A stretch of DNA of 64,000 nucleotides from Mesorhizobium sp. AR07 (GTDB lineage: Bacteria; Pseudomonadota; Alphaproteobacteria; Rhizobiales; Rhizobiaceae): the NCBI RefSeq assembly GCF_024746815.1, contig NZ_CP080529.1:62001-126000 (forward strand), written 5' to 3'. A model generated the notes under the pieces. That model had not been told where the DNA came from. It was given only the letters and a program-made list of their open reading frames with translations, and ran no database searches. Both the position numbers and the translations under genes were made by a program. Positions 52,395 through 61,890 of this stretch are shown here, one piece after another; positions within the stretch are counted from its first letter, which is position 1, and each line of letters opens with the position of its first letter.

Positions 52395-52651
52395 TTCTAC
52401 TGTTAATCCGGTTTTGCATTGTCATCGCCGGAGCACGATTACCCCAACCTGGGAATCGTCCCCAGCCGTCACGTTGCCTCATTGCGTGGCGGCTGGTTCC
52501 AACCCCTCCGGTGTCGAGCCAGAATGACCTCGAGCGGTCGGACAGTGCAAAGTTTTCAGGACTGTGAAGTTCAAAATTAATTAATGAAAGCTAATGTTCT
52601 ATCGGCGGGTCGATCCGAGAACCTGGATAACACAAGGGGGTTTTCACCCTA
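52395..52651. other. Intergenic, promoter of the GGDEF-EAL gene presumed
   Basis: AT content rises at 52560-52600 (CAAAATTAATTAATGAAAGC), a likely promoter zone. The coding start at TTG 52652 has AAGGGGG 11 bp upstream. No gene remnant seen. Confidence 0.4.
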
Positions 52652-55306
52652 TTGGCTCTTTTCGGCGCTAGGCTAGGCGGCATAAAGGATGCCGTGTTTT
52701 CGTCGGCGAATATTCCGGCGGCAGTGGCGGTTTTGGTTCTTGCCATCAGCGCGGCGTATGCGGACCATCAGAACAAAATCGTCTCGGACCAAGCCGTCCG
52801 CGCGGATGTCTTGGCCAAGGTCAATCTGATCCGCGCCAAGCTGGAAGGGAATATCAACGGAAACCTTCAACTTGTGCATGGGCTGGTCGCGACGGTCGTG
52901 ACTGAACCCTACATGGGACAGCAACGCTTCGCCTCACTCGCGAGTAACCTGTTTGGCGAGGGCTCGCAATTGAACAACATTGCCGGCGCACCCGATCTGG
53001 TCGTTTCCTTGGTGTACCCGCTAAAGGGCAACGAGAAAGCCGTAGGCCTCGATTACCGTAAAGACGATCGGCAGCGCGACGCCGCGCTACGGGCGAGAGA
53101 CGGGCGCACGTTGATTCTTGCCGGTCCGGTCGAGTTGAAGCAGGGAGGCCAAGGGTTCATCGGCCGGTTTCCAGTTTTCGTGCCGAGTGCGGGCAACACT
53201 GAAAGGTTCTGGGGCATCATTTCCGCTGTTGTCGACGTGCAGCGCCTTTACAAGGCGAGCGGCCTGTTCGACGATGATCTCGGGATTGACATCGCGCTCA
53301 TCGGTAAAGACGCCCTCGGCCCAAGCGGAGATCAATTCTTCGGCGATGTGGGCGTCCGCAAAAACAATCCAGTGACGGCCGAAGTTCTGCTCCCGTCAGG
53401 ATCGTGGCAGATCGCAGCCATCCCCAAAAACGGCTGGCCTTCGACGCCCAGCAACGCGTGGTTCTTGCGCGCGATCATGGCCGCGGCCGGGGCGCTGGTT
53501 GTGATCCCATTCCTGGTCGCAGGTCGTCTGATCGGCGAGAGACAGCGCAACTATGCGGAACTGCGTCGATTGTCGAGACGCCTAGAACTCGCTTTGGAGG
53601 CATCTGCTATTGGCGTTTGGGAACACGATCTCGCGACCAATGACCTGTCGTGGGACGAGCGGGTCAATGAAATATATGGCAAACCCAGCGATGGAGGACG
53701 TCGCGGCTACTCGGATTGGGCAGGCGCAATTCACCCCCTGGATTTGGCCGCCGCCCACGCAGATTTCGACAATGCCGTGGCCAGCCGCGGAACATATTCG
53801 TCGGAATACCGGATTGTTCGTCCGGATGGCGAGATTCGTCATGTCCGATCTAAGGCGACCATATACGAAGCCCCAAATGAGACGCCCAAAATGATTGGTG
53901 CGGAATGGGATGTCACAGCCGACGTCCTGCTAAACAGCGATCTGGTTCGCGCAAAACAACTGTCCGAGTCGAGAAATGCCGAACTCGAGGCGGCCAAGGC
54001 GCGCATCGAGCATATCGCGCTTCATGATTCGCTGACCGGTTTGCCCAACCGTCGTTACCTCGACCAGGTATTGGAACAGTACGCAGCCAACGCCAGGCGC
54101 GACGGCGGTCAAGCGGCCCTGCTTCACATCGACCTGGATCGGTTCAAGCATATCAACGATACGCTTGGCCACGCCGCGGGCGACGCGATGTTGGTTCACG
54201 CATCTACCGTCCTTCGATCCAAGGTCGAGGATGGAGGATTCGTCGCTCGGATCGGAGGAGACGAATTCGTCATCCTGTGCATAGTGCATGACGAAATCAA
54301 GCAACTGGCGCTGCTGGCTGACCGCGTCATCAGCCAGATGCGCGAACCCGTCTACTACCAGGGCCACCGATGCCGGTTTGGTGTTAGCGTGGGAATTGCA
54401 GTCGACAACGGAAAAGACGTCGAAGCCAAGCACCTGCTGATGAACGCCGACATCGCGCTTTACCGAGCAAAGAGTCGTGGGCGCAATCGGCACGAATTCT
54501 TCACTGAGGCGATGCAAAGCGAAATCGTCGACACAAAGCGGATTGCGGATGAGGTGCTTGGTGGCCTTGAGCGCAACGAGTTCATAGCCTTCTACCAGCC
54601 CCAATTTAGCGCAAAAACGCTCGAACTTGTCGGAGTCGAGGCGCTTGCGCGATGGAGACATCCAAAGAAGGGTGTTTTATCGCCGGATGTCTTCCTAAGG
54701 ATTGCAGAAGAGCTAAACGTCGTCTCGACGATCGATCGAACCATACTGAACCAGGCGCTTTCAGATTTTGAAGGCTGGTCCGCTGCGGGACTTCATATAC
54801 CACGCGTATCAGTCAACGTTTCGGCTCGGCGCCTTCAGGACGAAGAACTCATAAAGAGCTTGAGAGAACTGAATATCAAGAAGGGAACAGTTTCGTTCGA
54901 GCTTGTTGAGTCCATTTTCCTTGACGAAAGCGATGATTTGGTAACTTGGAATGTCGATCAGATTAAACAACTCGGCATTGATATAGAGATAGATGATTTC
55001 GGTACGGGCTATGCCTCCATAGTCAGCCTGCTCAAGCTGCAGCCTCGCCGACTGAAGATAGATCGGCAGCTGGTCATCCCAATTGTCGAATCGCAGCAAC
55101 GAAGGCAGGTTGTTTCGTCGATCATTGAAATCGGCAAGTCCTTGGGTATCGAGGTCATTGCGGAAGGCGTCGAGACGATGGAGCACGCACGGGTACTCAA
55201 GGTCTTGGGCTGCGACATACTGCAGGGTTACGCTTTCGGGCAGGCGTTGGATTCCGACGGCCTAAAGGTCTTGGTTCGATCTCGGCGTCTGCGCGTGGCC
55301 AGCTGA
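52652..55306 (+). CDS. CHASE-PAS-GGDEF-EAL cyclic-di-GMP enzyme
   Basis: 884 aa, TTG start. N-terminal membrane span (20-37), periplasmic CHASE-like sensor (about 40-265), second span (271-292), PAS fold (310-425), GGDEF (450-615; intact RIGGDEF at 533-539) and EAL (630-875; E664-A-L, VNVSARRL, DDFGTGYAS, EGVET). Both catalytic motifs look intact, so it could make and degrade c-di-GMP. No RxxD inhibitory site is found five residues before GGDEF. It senses a periplasmic signal at the inner membrane. Confidence 0.92.
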   Translation: MALFGARLGGIKDAVFSSANIPAAVAVLVLAISAAYADHQNKIVSDQAVRADVLAKVNLIRAKLEGNINGNLQLVHGLVATVVTEPYMGQQRFASLASNLFGEGSQLNNIAGAPDLVVSLVYPLKGNEKAVGLDYRKDDRQRDAALRARDGRTLILAGPVELKQGGQGFIGRFPVFVPSAGNTERFWGIISAVVDVQRLYKASGLFDDDLGIDIALIGKDALGPSGDQFFGDVGVRKNNPVTAEVLLPSGSWQIAAIPKNGWPSTPSNAWFLRAIMAAAGALVVIPFLVAGRLIGERQRNYAELRRLSRRLELALEASAIGVWEHDLATNDLSWDERVNEIYGKPSDGGRRGYSDWAGAIHPLDLAAAHADFDNAVASRGTYSSEYRIVRPDGEIRHVRSKATIYEAPNETPKMIGAEWDVTADVLLNSDLVRAKQLSESRNAELEAAKARIEHIALHDSLTGLPNRRYLDQVLEQYAANARRDGGQAALLHIDLDRFKHINDTLGHAAGDAMLVHASTVLRSKVEDGGFVARIGGDEFVILCIVHDEIKQLALLADRVISQMREPVYYQGHRCRFGVSVGIAVDNGKDVEAKHLLMNADIALYRAKSRGRNRHEFFTEAMQSEIVDTKRIADEVLGGLERNEFIAFYQPQFSAKTLELVGVEALARWRHPKKGVLSPDVFLRIAEELNVVSTIDRTILNQALSDFEGWSAAGLHIPRVSVNVSARRLQDEELIKSLRELNIKKGTVSFELVESIFLDESDDLVTWNVDQIKQLGIDIEIDDFGTGYASIVSLLKLQPRRLKIDRQLVIPIVESQQRRQVVSSIIEIGKSLGIEVIAEGVETMEHARVLKVLGCDILQGYAFGQALDSDGLKVLVRSRRLRVAS

Positions 55307-55944
55307 ATGCTAGACCCGGCGTTTGCTGCCTGCCGGCTTCGCAAATGTGCACAGAGATGATAATCGGCTGACACTGCGGCCAGAGCGGTTGGCATCAGGA
55401 GGTTTTTTCTGGCTGGTTTTTCGGCGCGCCCGGTGAATCTAGACGCTTGCAACAATTGCATGAGCCTGAAATTTTCCAGGAGACTGCCGGTCTCTATGCG
55501 CCTTCGCAAGCACCTCGGTGGCGCTTCGACTTCATTCCACGGCGCGACCGCGGAATGGTGTGGCGGGCGTTTATCTGCTTAGCGTTTCGATCCGGTTGGT
55601 TGAAAAGCCAGCGGCACGCAAATCCGCTTCGATCGTGCCGACATCATGATTTGGGGGCAGTCGCATCGCTGCGGAACTGATAACAGGCTAATGGCGAGTG
55701 TGGGCCGCATGAAAACGCGCAGTCTCTGGCTCGGGCTGGGTCATCGTGATGCTAGCGGTTCTTCCTGCTTCAGGGGCACGGCCCGCTAACTGACTTGTCG
55801 CCCTATCTGCAAGCGCTTTTTTCTCGCCTTCGGTAGCGCCGGCCCGTCCGTTAGCTTGTCACCGCGCCCGCCCATCGCGCAACCGCACGCCTGGACAGCC
55901 TGTGGCTGTCTCACCGTCGTCGGATCGTGGGCGAGTCCGATTTG
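55307..55944. other. Gene-poor stretch
   Basis: About 640 bp between convergent genes with no supported gene or remnant; short openings only (for example 55447-55680). It ends at a strong hairpin (55945-55971). Confidence 0.4.
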
Positions 55945-55971
55945 GCGAGCGGCCGCTGGTGGGCCGCTCGC
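55945..55971. terminator. Strong hairpin after the beta-propeller gene
   Basis: Perfect 10-bp arms GCGAGCGGCC and GGCCGCTCGC with a 7-base loop, 16 bp beyond the stop of the leftward gene. No T-run on either strand, so its role in termination or mRNA protection is unproven. Confidence 0.45.
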
Positions 55972-55987
55972 GGTGGTATATGCCTAA

Positions 55988-57076
55988 TTATTTGGCCGGT
56001 GCGCCGCGCCCGTAGGTCAACATCACGAACGTGTCCGGAAAGATCCTGTTGGGATAGAAGGGCGAAATGGCAGCCAGATTCTTCTTGGAAGGATCGACAG
56101 TGTAATCAGCCGTCATGCCATAGATCAGCTTTGTTTCTGTATCGAGGCGCATTACGCGCATACCTGCACGGGTCGAGAAAGCCTCGCTCAAGCTATATTT
56201 GTCCCCATCGCCCTGCTTGTAGACGACGACATTGGCGTCCAGACCGTTGGCTGTATAGATGAGCTTGGTCGCGGGATCGAAGATCACATCGTCAACGCCG
56301 CGTCCAATCGGCGCGCTCGCAACGGTTTTGCCGCTGGCGCCGTCGACAACCACGAGCTGCGGGTTCGTTTGCTTACCACGGCAGCCCAGAAACAGCCGAT
56401 CGGTGGCTGCGTCATAGTCTGCTCCCGACGGCTCCGTGCATTTTTCTGAAACGTCCCAATGCGCGACGATTTTCTTGGCCCTCAAATCGATTTTGTAAAC
56501 AGCGCTCTTATCGCGCAGCGGTAAGTACAAGTTACCTTTGCCATCCAGGGTAGGGCGTTCAAGCTGATCGCCTTCAACCTCGATCGTAGTCGCCAGTTTC
56601 ATCGTAGCGGCATCGACCAGCAGTTCCCTTGAATTGTCGGCCTGCTGATAGGCGAGGATGTTTGTACCCTCGTCATAGACCACGCCGTCAAAATTGTCGC
56701 CGAAGCTGATCCGGTCGACAGGTGAAAAATCCGACAGCTTGAAGACTGAAGTTGAGCCGTCCGTGTTAGCAGTGAAACCGCGGTCGAGCTTTGGCGCGAA
56801 GGCCACAGAGCCGGTTCCTTTAGCGTTTGCGACATTTGCAACGACTTTGCCGTTGTTAGCGTCGACGACTGTCAGGCCGTCGGCCCGGCGACTGAGATAA
56901 ACGAGTTTCTTGGTTTGATCGTAATCGATGTGGTCCCAGGATGTACCGCTGCCACCTAACTCGACAACGGATTGCAACTGATAGAATTTCTGCGGATCCT
57001 GCGCCTGTGCGCCACATGTGGCACTAAAAACGATAGCGGCGACCGCCAGCGTTGCACGTATTGGCTTGGATAGCAT
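55988..57076 (-). CDS. Secreted YncE-like beta-propeller protein
   Basis: 362 aa with signal peptide (MLSKPIRATLAVAAIVFSATCGAQA). Repeating blades such as KKLVYLSRRADGLTVVDANN, GNLYLPLRDKSAVYKIDL and DRLFLGCRGKQTNPQLVVVD are the YVTN/YncE pattern. Periplasmic; likely binding or scaffold function, ligand unknown. No operon partner. Confidence 0.85.
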   Translation of the reverse strand: MLSKPIRATLAVAAIVFSATCGAQAQDPQKFYQLQSVVELGGSGTSWDHIDYDQTKKLVYLSRRADGLTVVDANNGKVVANVANAKGTGSVAFAPKLDRGFTANTDGSTSVFKLSDFSPVDRISFGDNFDGVVYDEGTNILAYQQADNSRELLVDAATMKLATTIEVEGDQLERPTLDGKGNLYLPLRDKSAVYKIDLRAKKIVAHWDVSEKCTEPSGADYDAATDRLFLGCRGKQTNPQLVVVDGASGKTVASAPIGRGVDDVIFDPATKLIYTANGLDANVVVYKQGDGDKYSLSEAFSTRAGMRVMRLDTETKLIYGMTADYTVDPSKKNLAAISPFYPNRIFPDTFVMLTYGRGAPAK

Positions 57077-57238
57077 TGTGAGTCTCCTCCCGTGAGAACG
57101 TCATTTTCGACAACAGGCATTGATCGCTGTTCGTCGCCTCCATCTCCAAGCACATTGCGTGCCAATAAGCGTAGTGTCGTGGCCTCTTGTCTATGTTGTT
57201 GATAAGGCAGTATTTTTGCCGAAGCGACGATCGCCAAA

Positions 57239-57308
57239 AAGGCCCCGTTTGTGTGGGAATCCGCACCGCCCGGTTCTTTTTGGCTGGGTTTCCACACAAA
57301 CGGGCCTT
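57239..57308. repeat. Long imperfect inverted repeat
   Basis: Left arm AGGCCCCGTTTGTGTGGGAA and right arm TTTCCACACAAACGGGCCTT pair over about 18 bp with one bulge, around a 30-base loop. It could form a cruciform or a stable RNA hairpin. Confidence 0.7.
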
Positions 57309-57418
57309 CGTGGTTGGCTGATCTGCCGTTGCTTGGTGATGCGCTTGGCTTCTCACGGACTCTGCATCTCGAAGGCTGGCGACGCGGACGTGACCCGCGC
57401 GCTCCACGAGGCGGCGTC

Positions 57419-57524
57419 GGGTTCTTGGAGGCTTTTCGAACTTTCTGTCTCGCGCCTCCAGCCGAATTGCGGGCGCTTGTGAAAGAGATTGGGGCATCAA
57501 GGCACGCTATTGGGCTAGCTTGAT
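57419..57524. repeat. About 100-bp dispersed repeat, copy B
   Basis: Begins GGTTCTTGGAGGCTTTTCGA; ends CTATTGGGCTAGCTTGA. Matches 51160-51263 at about 85%. It sits beside the inverted repeat at 57239-57308, which copy A lacks. Confidence 0.75.
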
Positions 57525-57727
57525 CTTCGCACTCGGTCTGGACCTGAATGCCCTTCGGCAGTTCATAGTAGCGAGATCCGCCTAGGCGTAGCGTTCGCTC
57601 GCCTACAGGGGTTCGAGTCGGAAGACCGCTACATCGCGAGACCCACTATCGAAGAGGCGTTCTTCTGCTATCGACGGCCCGCAGTTTAGTCGACAATCTT
57701 CCAATTTTGGGGACAGAGGATAGCCGA

Positions 57728-57776
57728 TGCCCTCCGAAGGCAGAGGTCACAGGTTCGAATCCTGTCGGGTGCGCCA
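57728..57776 (+). tRNA. Orphan 3' half of tRNA-Arg(CCG), attachment-site-like
   Basis: Anticodon arm TGCC-CTCCGAA-GGCA (anticodon CCG), variable region AGAGGTC, T-arm ACAGG-TTCGAAT-CCTGT, acceptor strand CGGGTGC, G and CCA. The 5' half (GCACCCG..., D-arm) is absent upstream. This is the pattern left at the distal end of an element integrated at a tRNA 3' end: the island lies to the left and native chromosome to the right. Not a functional tRNA. Confidence 0.85.
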
Positions 57777-58227
57777 ATTTTCACTTTTATTTCAATAGAT
57801 TAGATAGCCATCGACTAAATTTCGTTTGTGCAGGGCATCGCGCCCGTAAGCAATCGTGCAAGCTTTCCCATTAACTGACTGTACGTCAATTGGACCGATT
57901 ATGGGTCGGATTCATTCATTTTCTGCGGGAGTGATCGTCAAAAGATGCGCGGCGTGGTTGAGCTTTGCTCATATGGGCAGCACTCAGATTTGCACCGTAG
58001 GACGGGCGCGCGGACGCTTTGGTTCAGATGCCGACCGATAGAGGAACGTATTTCTGTGCCGGTTCGGTCTGCTCCATGCGAGAAGCCGACATCAGGGATC
58101 GACGTTCCGAACGTCCTATTTTGGGTTGCAATCGGCCCGGACGCTCCGGGCATGGGACCTTCAAAAGGGGACTCTCAGTTCGGCGCGAGCATCGTCGTGA
58201 GTGAACGATCCAGACTCCCTCGCTGCT
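57777..58227. other. Intergenic stretch right of the tRNA fragment
   Basis: About 450 bp downstream of the leftward phosphorylase operon. No gene recognised; the first 50 bp are AT-rich. Several short openings overlap on both strands without support. Confidence 0.4.
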
Positions 58228-59148
58228 TCAGAACCGGGTAGAACGCTCTGCGGGTTGGGGCGACTTCAAACCGTGGCAAGAGCATTCAGGATTGACCGGA
58301 AGACGTGCCGCGGTCTCCAGCGCAACCCGCGAGGCTGTCATAGAGAGGTTCGGCAACACGTCGTCCTGCAGCAATGCTTGGCGATTGCGGTCCATGTAAT
58401 CGTTGAAACCTGCCGTTACAAACGCAAGAGGCACGAAACACGCGCCGATTTCGCGCGACAAGGTAGCCTCAGGGGCGATCGAATGGTTGAGTACATCGGC
58501 CCCCATGCCGCGATACGCCAAAGCCTCGGCTGGGGTTGTCAGTCGCGGCCCATAACAATGGGCAGCCACCAACTGCTGTTCAATGCCATGAACGCGGCAT
58601 TCGGCTGGCCAATGACGGCGGGCCGTCTCAACCAGAACCGCCGCACATCGTGGACATACGATCTGCTTGCCCGAGCAGTCGAAGCTCTGGCGGTCTGGAA
58701 GCAGTGAAAAAGGCGTCTGCGTCAGTTCGATGATATCGGCGGTCACCACCATGTCGCCGGGTTGGATCGCCTTGTTGACGGCGCCAATGGTCGAGCAGGA
58801 CAGGACTTGCTTTACACCCGCGGTCATCAATACCCAGAACGCGCGGCGATGACAGGAATGGTCGATGTGGTCGCGCGGATTGCCGTGCGAATACATGCAC
58901 AACGCACGTTTCGTTCTGCCTTCCGCGGTAATCGAGGCATCGAACTCGAGCACCTTCCAGTTGTCGCTGCGGCCGAAAGGCGTTTCAAAACTCATGTCAC
59001 GCCGCAAGGTGCGCACGCCATCGAATTCGACATCCTCCGGAAAGGCCAGGCCCCAGTTTGCCGACCCTGTGATGATGGCCAATCCTACCTGAGGTATGTC
59101 CGCTGAATGATCCGCCGGCGCACCGGCTGCGTGCAGATTTGTGAGCAT
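58228..59148 (-). CDS. MTA/purine-nucleoside phosphorylase-family protein
   Basis: 306 aa of the PNP/MTAP type-2 fold: VGLAIITGSANWGLAF at the phosphate loop, VKQVLSCSTIGAVNKAIQPG and GDMVVTADIIELTQ, then AYRGMGADVLNHSIAPEATL. The usual MTAP phosphate motif (GRGHSIPPHKVNYRAN) is replaced by YSHGNPRDHIDHSCHRRAF, so the substrate may differ. Last gene of the PotABCD-like operon, 15 bp after the permease; the transported compound is probably its substrate or a precursor (inference). Confidence 0.82.
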   Translation of the reverse strand: MLTNLHAAGAPADHSADIPQVGLAIITGSANWGLAFPEDVEFDGVRTLRRDMSFETPFGRSDNWKVLEFDASITAEGRTKRALCMYSHGNPRDHIDHSCHRRAFWVLMTAGVKQVLSCSTIGAVNKAIQPGDMVVTADIIELTQTPFSLLPDRQSFDCSGKQIVCPRCAAVLVETARRHWPAECRVHGIEQQLVAAHCYGPRLTTPAEALAYRGMGADVLNHSIAPEATLSREIGACFVPLAFVTAGFNDYMDRNRQALLQDDVLPNLSMTASRVALETAARLPVNPECSCHGLKSPQPAERSTRF

Positions 59149-59163
59149 GTTTCCAATTCTCGG

Positions 59164-59955
59164 TCATGATTTTTGGCGAAGGGTCACGATCAAGACGACG
59201 ACCACGACGATAGCGGTCCACACCGTTGAGATCGCCGCGATGGTCGGATCGATCTGATCGCGCAGAGATATGAACATGAGCTTCGGCAGCGTGCTGTTTT
59301 GACCACTTGAGACGAAGATCGAAATCACGGACTCGTCAAGGGAAGTCAGGAATGCCATCAATATGGCCGACAGTAAGCTGATCTGAAGCTGCGGAACAAT
59401 TATGCCACCAATGGCTCTCGCCCAGTTCGCGCCGAGGCTGCGCGCCGCCTGAACCTGGTTCCAGTCAAAGCGGGTCAGAGCGGGCAACAGCACAATGCAC
59501 ACGACAGGAATGGCCAGCACCACGTGCCCGACCAGCACGCCGAACAGCGTTCCGACCAGATGTTGCGCCGCCAGCACGAAAAAGAGACCGATCGCAAGCA
59601 GAATTCCTGGCATGATGGACGGGCTGAGCAGAATGCCCTGAATGGCAACAGCGGCCTTTCCGCCGAGCCGATTTATCGAAATGCAGGCCAGCAGCCCCAG
59701 GGGCACGGCGAGCATCGCCGTCAATGTTCCAAGGATCATGCTCGTCCTAAGCGCGGCCATCCACGTCGCCGAACCGAAGAAATGCTCGTACCAGCGCAAT
59801 GAATATGCCCGCGGAGGAAACTCAAGAAGATCGGACGCCGAAAAGGACAGCGGCACGACCACGAGCGTTGGCAGCATCAAAAACGCCATTACGAGTGCGG
59901 AAAAGCCCCACAGAAGGATGCGGACCAGCCTGTTGTCCGGATAGGCCTCAAGCAT
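59164..59955 (-). CDS. PotC-like ABC transporter permease
   Basis: About 263 aa from ATG 59955 (MLEAYPDNRL); GTG 59964 also possible. Six spans and the EAA loop QAARSLGANWARAIGGIIVPQLQISLLSA. Spermidine/putrescine-type class. Its start overlaps the preceding permease gene, so the two are coupled. Confidence 0.9.
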   Translation of the reverse strand: MLEAYPDNRLVRILLWGFSALVMAFLMLPTLVVVPLSFSASDLLEFPPRAYSLRWYEHFFGSATWMAALRTSMILGTLTAMLAVPLGLLACISINRLGGKAAVAIQGILLSPSIMPGILLAIGLFFVLAAQHLVGTLFGVLVGHVVLAIPVVCIVLLPALTRFDWNQVQAARSLGANWARAIGGIIVPQLQISLLSAILMAFLTSLDESVISIFVSSGQNSTLPKLMFISLRDQIDPTIAAISTVWTAIVVVVVLIVTLRQKS

Positions 59956-60829
59956 GGGCCGCACCGTTGCGCATCATCAGTCGCCTCGCCGCCAGGAACA
60001 TCACTCCGATCAGCGCCATAAGAACGAGGAGCAGAATGCCCAAGACGCTCGCCGAGCCCCAATCCTGGAAGGTCGATAGCGTGCGCTCGATCCGGGTGGA
60101 AAGAGGATTTACCTTGCCGCCGCCAAGCACCGCCGGCGTGATGAAGAAGCCTAGGGTATAGATGAAGACGATGATCGACCCCGAGAAGATGCCGCCGGCC
60201 GAAAGAGGAAGAATGACTGTGCGGATCACTTGCCCCAGTGAGGCTCCCATGCTCGCCGCCGCGCGTATGAGGTTCGAATCGATATCGCGCATTGCGGCAT
60301 AAACGGGCAGCAGAAAAAGCGGCAACATGTAGTGAACCATGCCGATGAGCGTTCCTGTGAAGTTGTAGACCAGCGGCAATGGCTCTGCTGTCAGGCCTGA
60401 ACCTGTCAAAGCCGCGTTGATCAGGCCATCGCGCCGCAACAGCACGAGCCAGCCATAGGTGCGCACCAGAATGGAGGTCCACAACGGCAGCATGACGAAG
60501 GCCATCAGCAAATTGGCCACCCTTGGTCTGGCGCTGGCCAGGGCGAGCGCCAAGGGGGTACCGAGTAGAATGCAGATCGCCAGCGTGCCCAGGGACAGTT
60601 CAAGGGTTGTAACGAGCGCCGACCATGTCAGTCCGCTCGAAAGCACCTTCTCGTAATTGCCGAAAGTGTATTCGCCTCCCGTGGTCAGGAAGGATTGCCG
60701 AATGATCCACAGGATGGGCAGTATCGCCGCCAGTCCAACGATGAACAGCGCTGGCAGCGAAAGCGAGAGGAAGAACCGCCGCTCTCGTCGCGCATCTGCG
60801 GCGAGCGCGGGATCCGCCATGACGGTCAC
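59948..60829 (-). CDS. PotB-like ABC transporter permease
   Basis: About 293 aa, start at 60829 overlapping the ATPase gene end by four bases (a later ATG, MADPALAAD, at 60820 is possible). Six spans; EAA loop RAAASMGASLGQVIRTVILPLSAGGIFSG. Forms the channel with the downstream permease. Confidence 0.9.
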   Translation of the reverse strand: MTVMADPALAADARRERRFFLSLSLPALFIVGLAAILPILWIIRQSFLTTGGEYTFGNYEKVLSSGLTWSALVTTLELSLGTLAICILLGTPLALALASARPRVANLLMAFVMLPLWTSILVRTYGWLVLLRRDGLINAALTGSGLTAEPLPLVYNFTGTLIGMVHYMLPLFLLPVYAAMRDIDSNLIRAAASMGASLGQVIRTVILPLSAGGIFSGSIIVFIYTLGFFITPAVLGGGKVNPLSTRIERTLSTFQDWGSASVLGILLLVLMALIGVMFLAARRLMMRNGAAHA

Positions 60830-61866
60830 GCTCTTGCTCCCGGTATCGCGTGAACTTTCGCGGCTGGTGCATATGCGGTAATCCGCTGACCTGTGGCGAG
60901 CTCGGCGCAGCCTCTGGCCAGGGCTGCCGGAATGCAGACAAGAACCTCTTGGCCGCCGTCAAGCGCCAGCGTCAAAAGCCAGTTCTCGCCGCGAAACGCC
61001 TTGGCGTGCAGTGTTCCTTCGAGCGCGACGCCATCTCGCCCCACGAGCTTCTGATCAAGATGGAAGCTTTCCGCGCGGATCATCAGGGCTTCGGGCGATG
61101 CATCGGCGCCGTCGATTCTGCGCACCAAGCCTGGGGCTATAATGTTGGCCTCGCCCATGAATTCCGCGACGAAGCGGGTCGATGGATGATTATAAATCCG
61201 CTGCGGCGTATCGATCTGTTGGATGCGGCCGGAATTCATTACCGCGACCCGGTCTGACATAATCAGTGCTTCGCGCTGGTCATGCGTCACATAGATTGTG
61301 GTGATCCCCAGATCATCGTGCAGACGCCGGATCTCGTACTGCATGGTTTCGCGCAGATTCTTGTCGAGCGCAGACAACGGTTCGTCCATCAGCATCACGC
61401 GTGGCTCGAAGACGATCGCCCGCGCCAGCGCTACCCGCTGGCGCTGTCCGCCGGATAGCGCGGCAATGTTGCGCTCCGACAGACCGTCCAGCTTCACGCG
61501 GGCCAAGGCCTCAGACGCCCGCTTTCGGACCTCCGCTCTCGGCGTCTTGCGCAGTACCAACGGATATTCGACATTCGACAGGACGTTCATGTGGGGAAAC
61601 AGGGCATAGTTCTGAAACACGATGCCGATGTCCCGCTTGTTGGGGGCCAGGCGGGTGATGTCCCTATCCCCCAACAGGAGCTTACCGCCATCGGGCCGGA
61701 CAAATCCAGCCAGGGTCATGAGCAACGTGGTCTTGCCCGATCCGGACGGCCCCAGCAGCGTGAGGAACTCGCCAGCCTGAATGTCGAGCGAGACATCGTC
61801 CAGCGCGACGTAAGATCCATAGGTCTTGCGCACGCTGTCGATGGTGATCGGGAGCGACTTCATCAT
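60826..61866 (-). CDS. PotA-like ABC transporter ATP-binding protein
   Basis: 346 aa. Walker A GPSGSGKTT, Q-loop FQNYALFPHMNV, signature LSGGQRQRVALARA, Walker B VMLMDEPLSALD, H-loop VTHDQ, then a C-terminal TOBE domain (EALMIRAESFHL). Start at 61866, with an alternative Met one codon later. Confidence 0.93.
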   Translation of the reverse strand: MMKSLPITIDSVRKTYGSYVALDDVSLDIQAGEFLTLLGPSGSGKTTLLMTLAGFVRPDGGKLLLGDRDITRLAPNKRDIGIVFQNYALFPHMNVLSNVEYPLVLRKTPRAEVRKRASEALARVKLDGLSERNIAALSGGQRQRVALARAIVFEPRVMLMDEPLSALDKNLRETMQYEIRRLHDDLGITTIYVTHDQREALIMSDRVAVMNSGRIQQIDTPQRIYNHPSTRFVAEFMGEANIIAPGLVRRIDGADASPEALMIRAESFHLDQKLVGRDGVALEGTLHAKAFRGENWLLTLALDGGQEVLVCIPAALARGCAELATGQRITAYAPAAKVHAIPGARA

Positions 61867-61890
61867 GTGCTTCGGCCTTAAAGCCGAGAC

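Larger units (their letters stand above)
57077..57727. other. Gene-poor island edge with repeats
   Basis: No gene supported. It contains a long imperfect hairpin (57239-57308), the second copy of the 100-bp dispersed repeat (57419-57524), and unrecognised DNA up to the tRNA fragment. Confidence 0.5.

Noticed and set aside
24983..57776. The short recombinase at 24983 as the integrase of the tRNA-Arg island
   Set aside because: It lacks the N-terminal arm/core-binding domains, is 32 kb from the att-like fragment, and sits between the long repeats instead.
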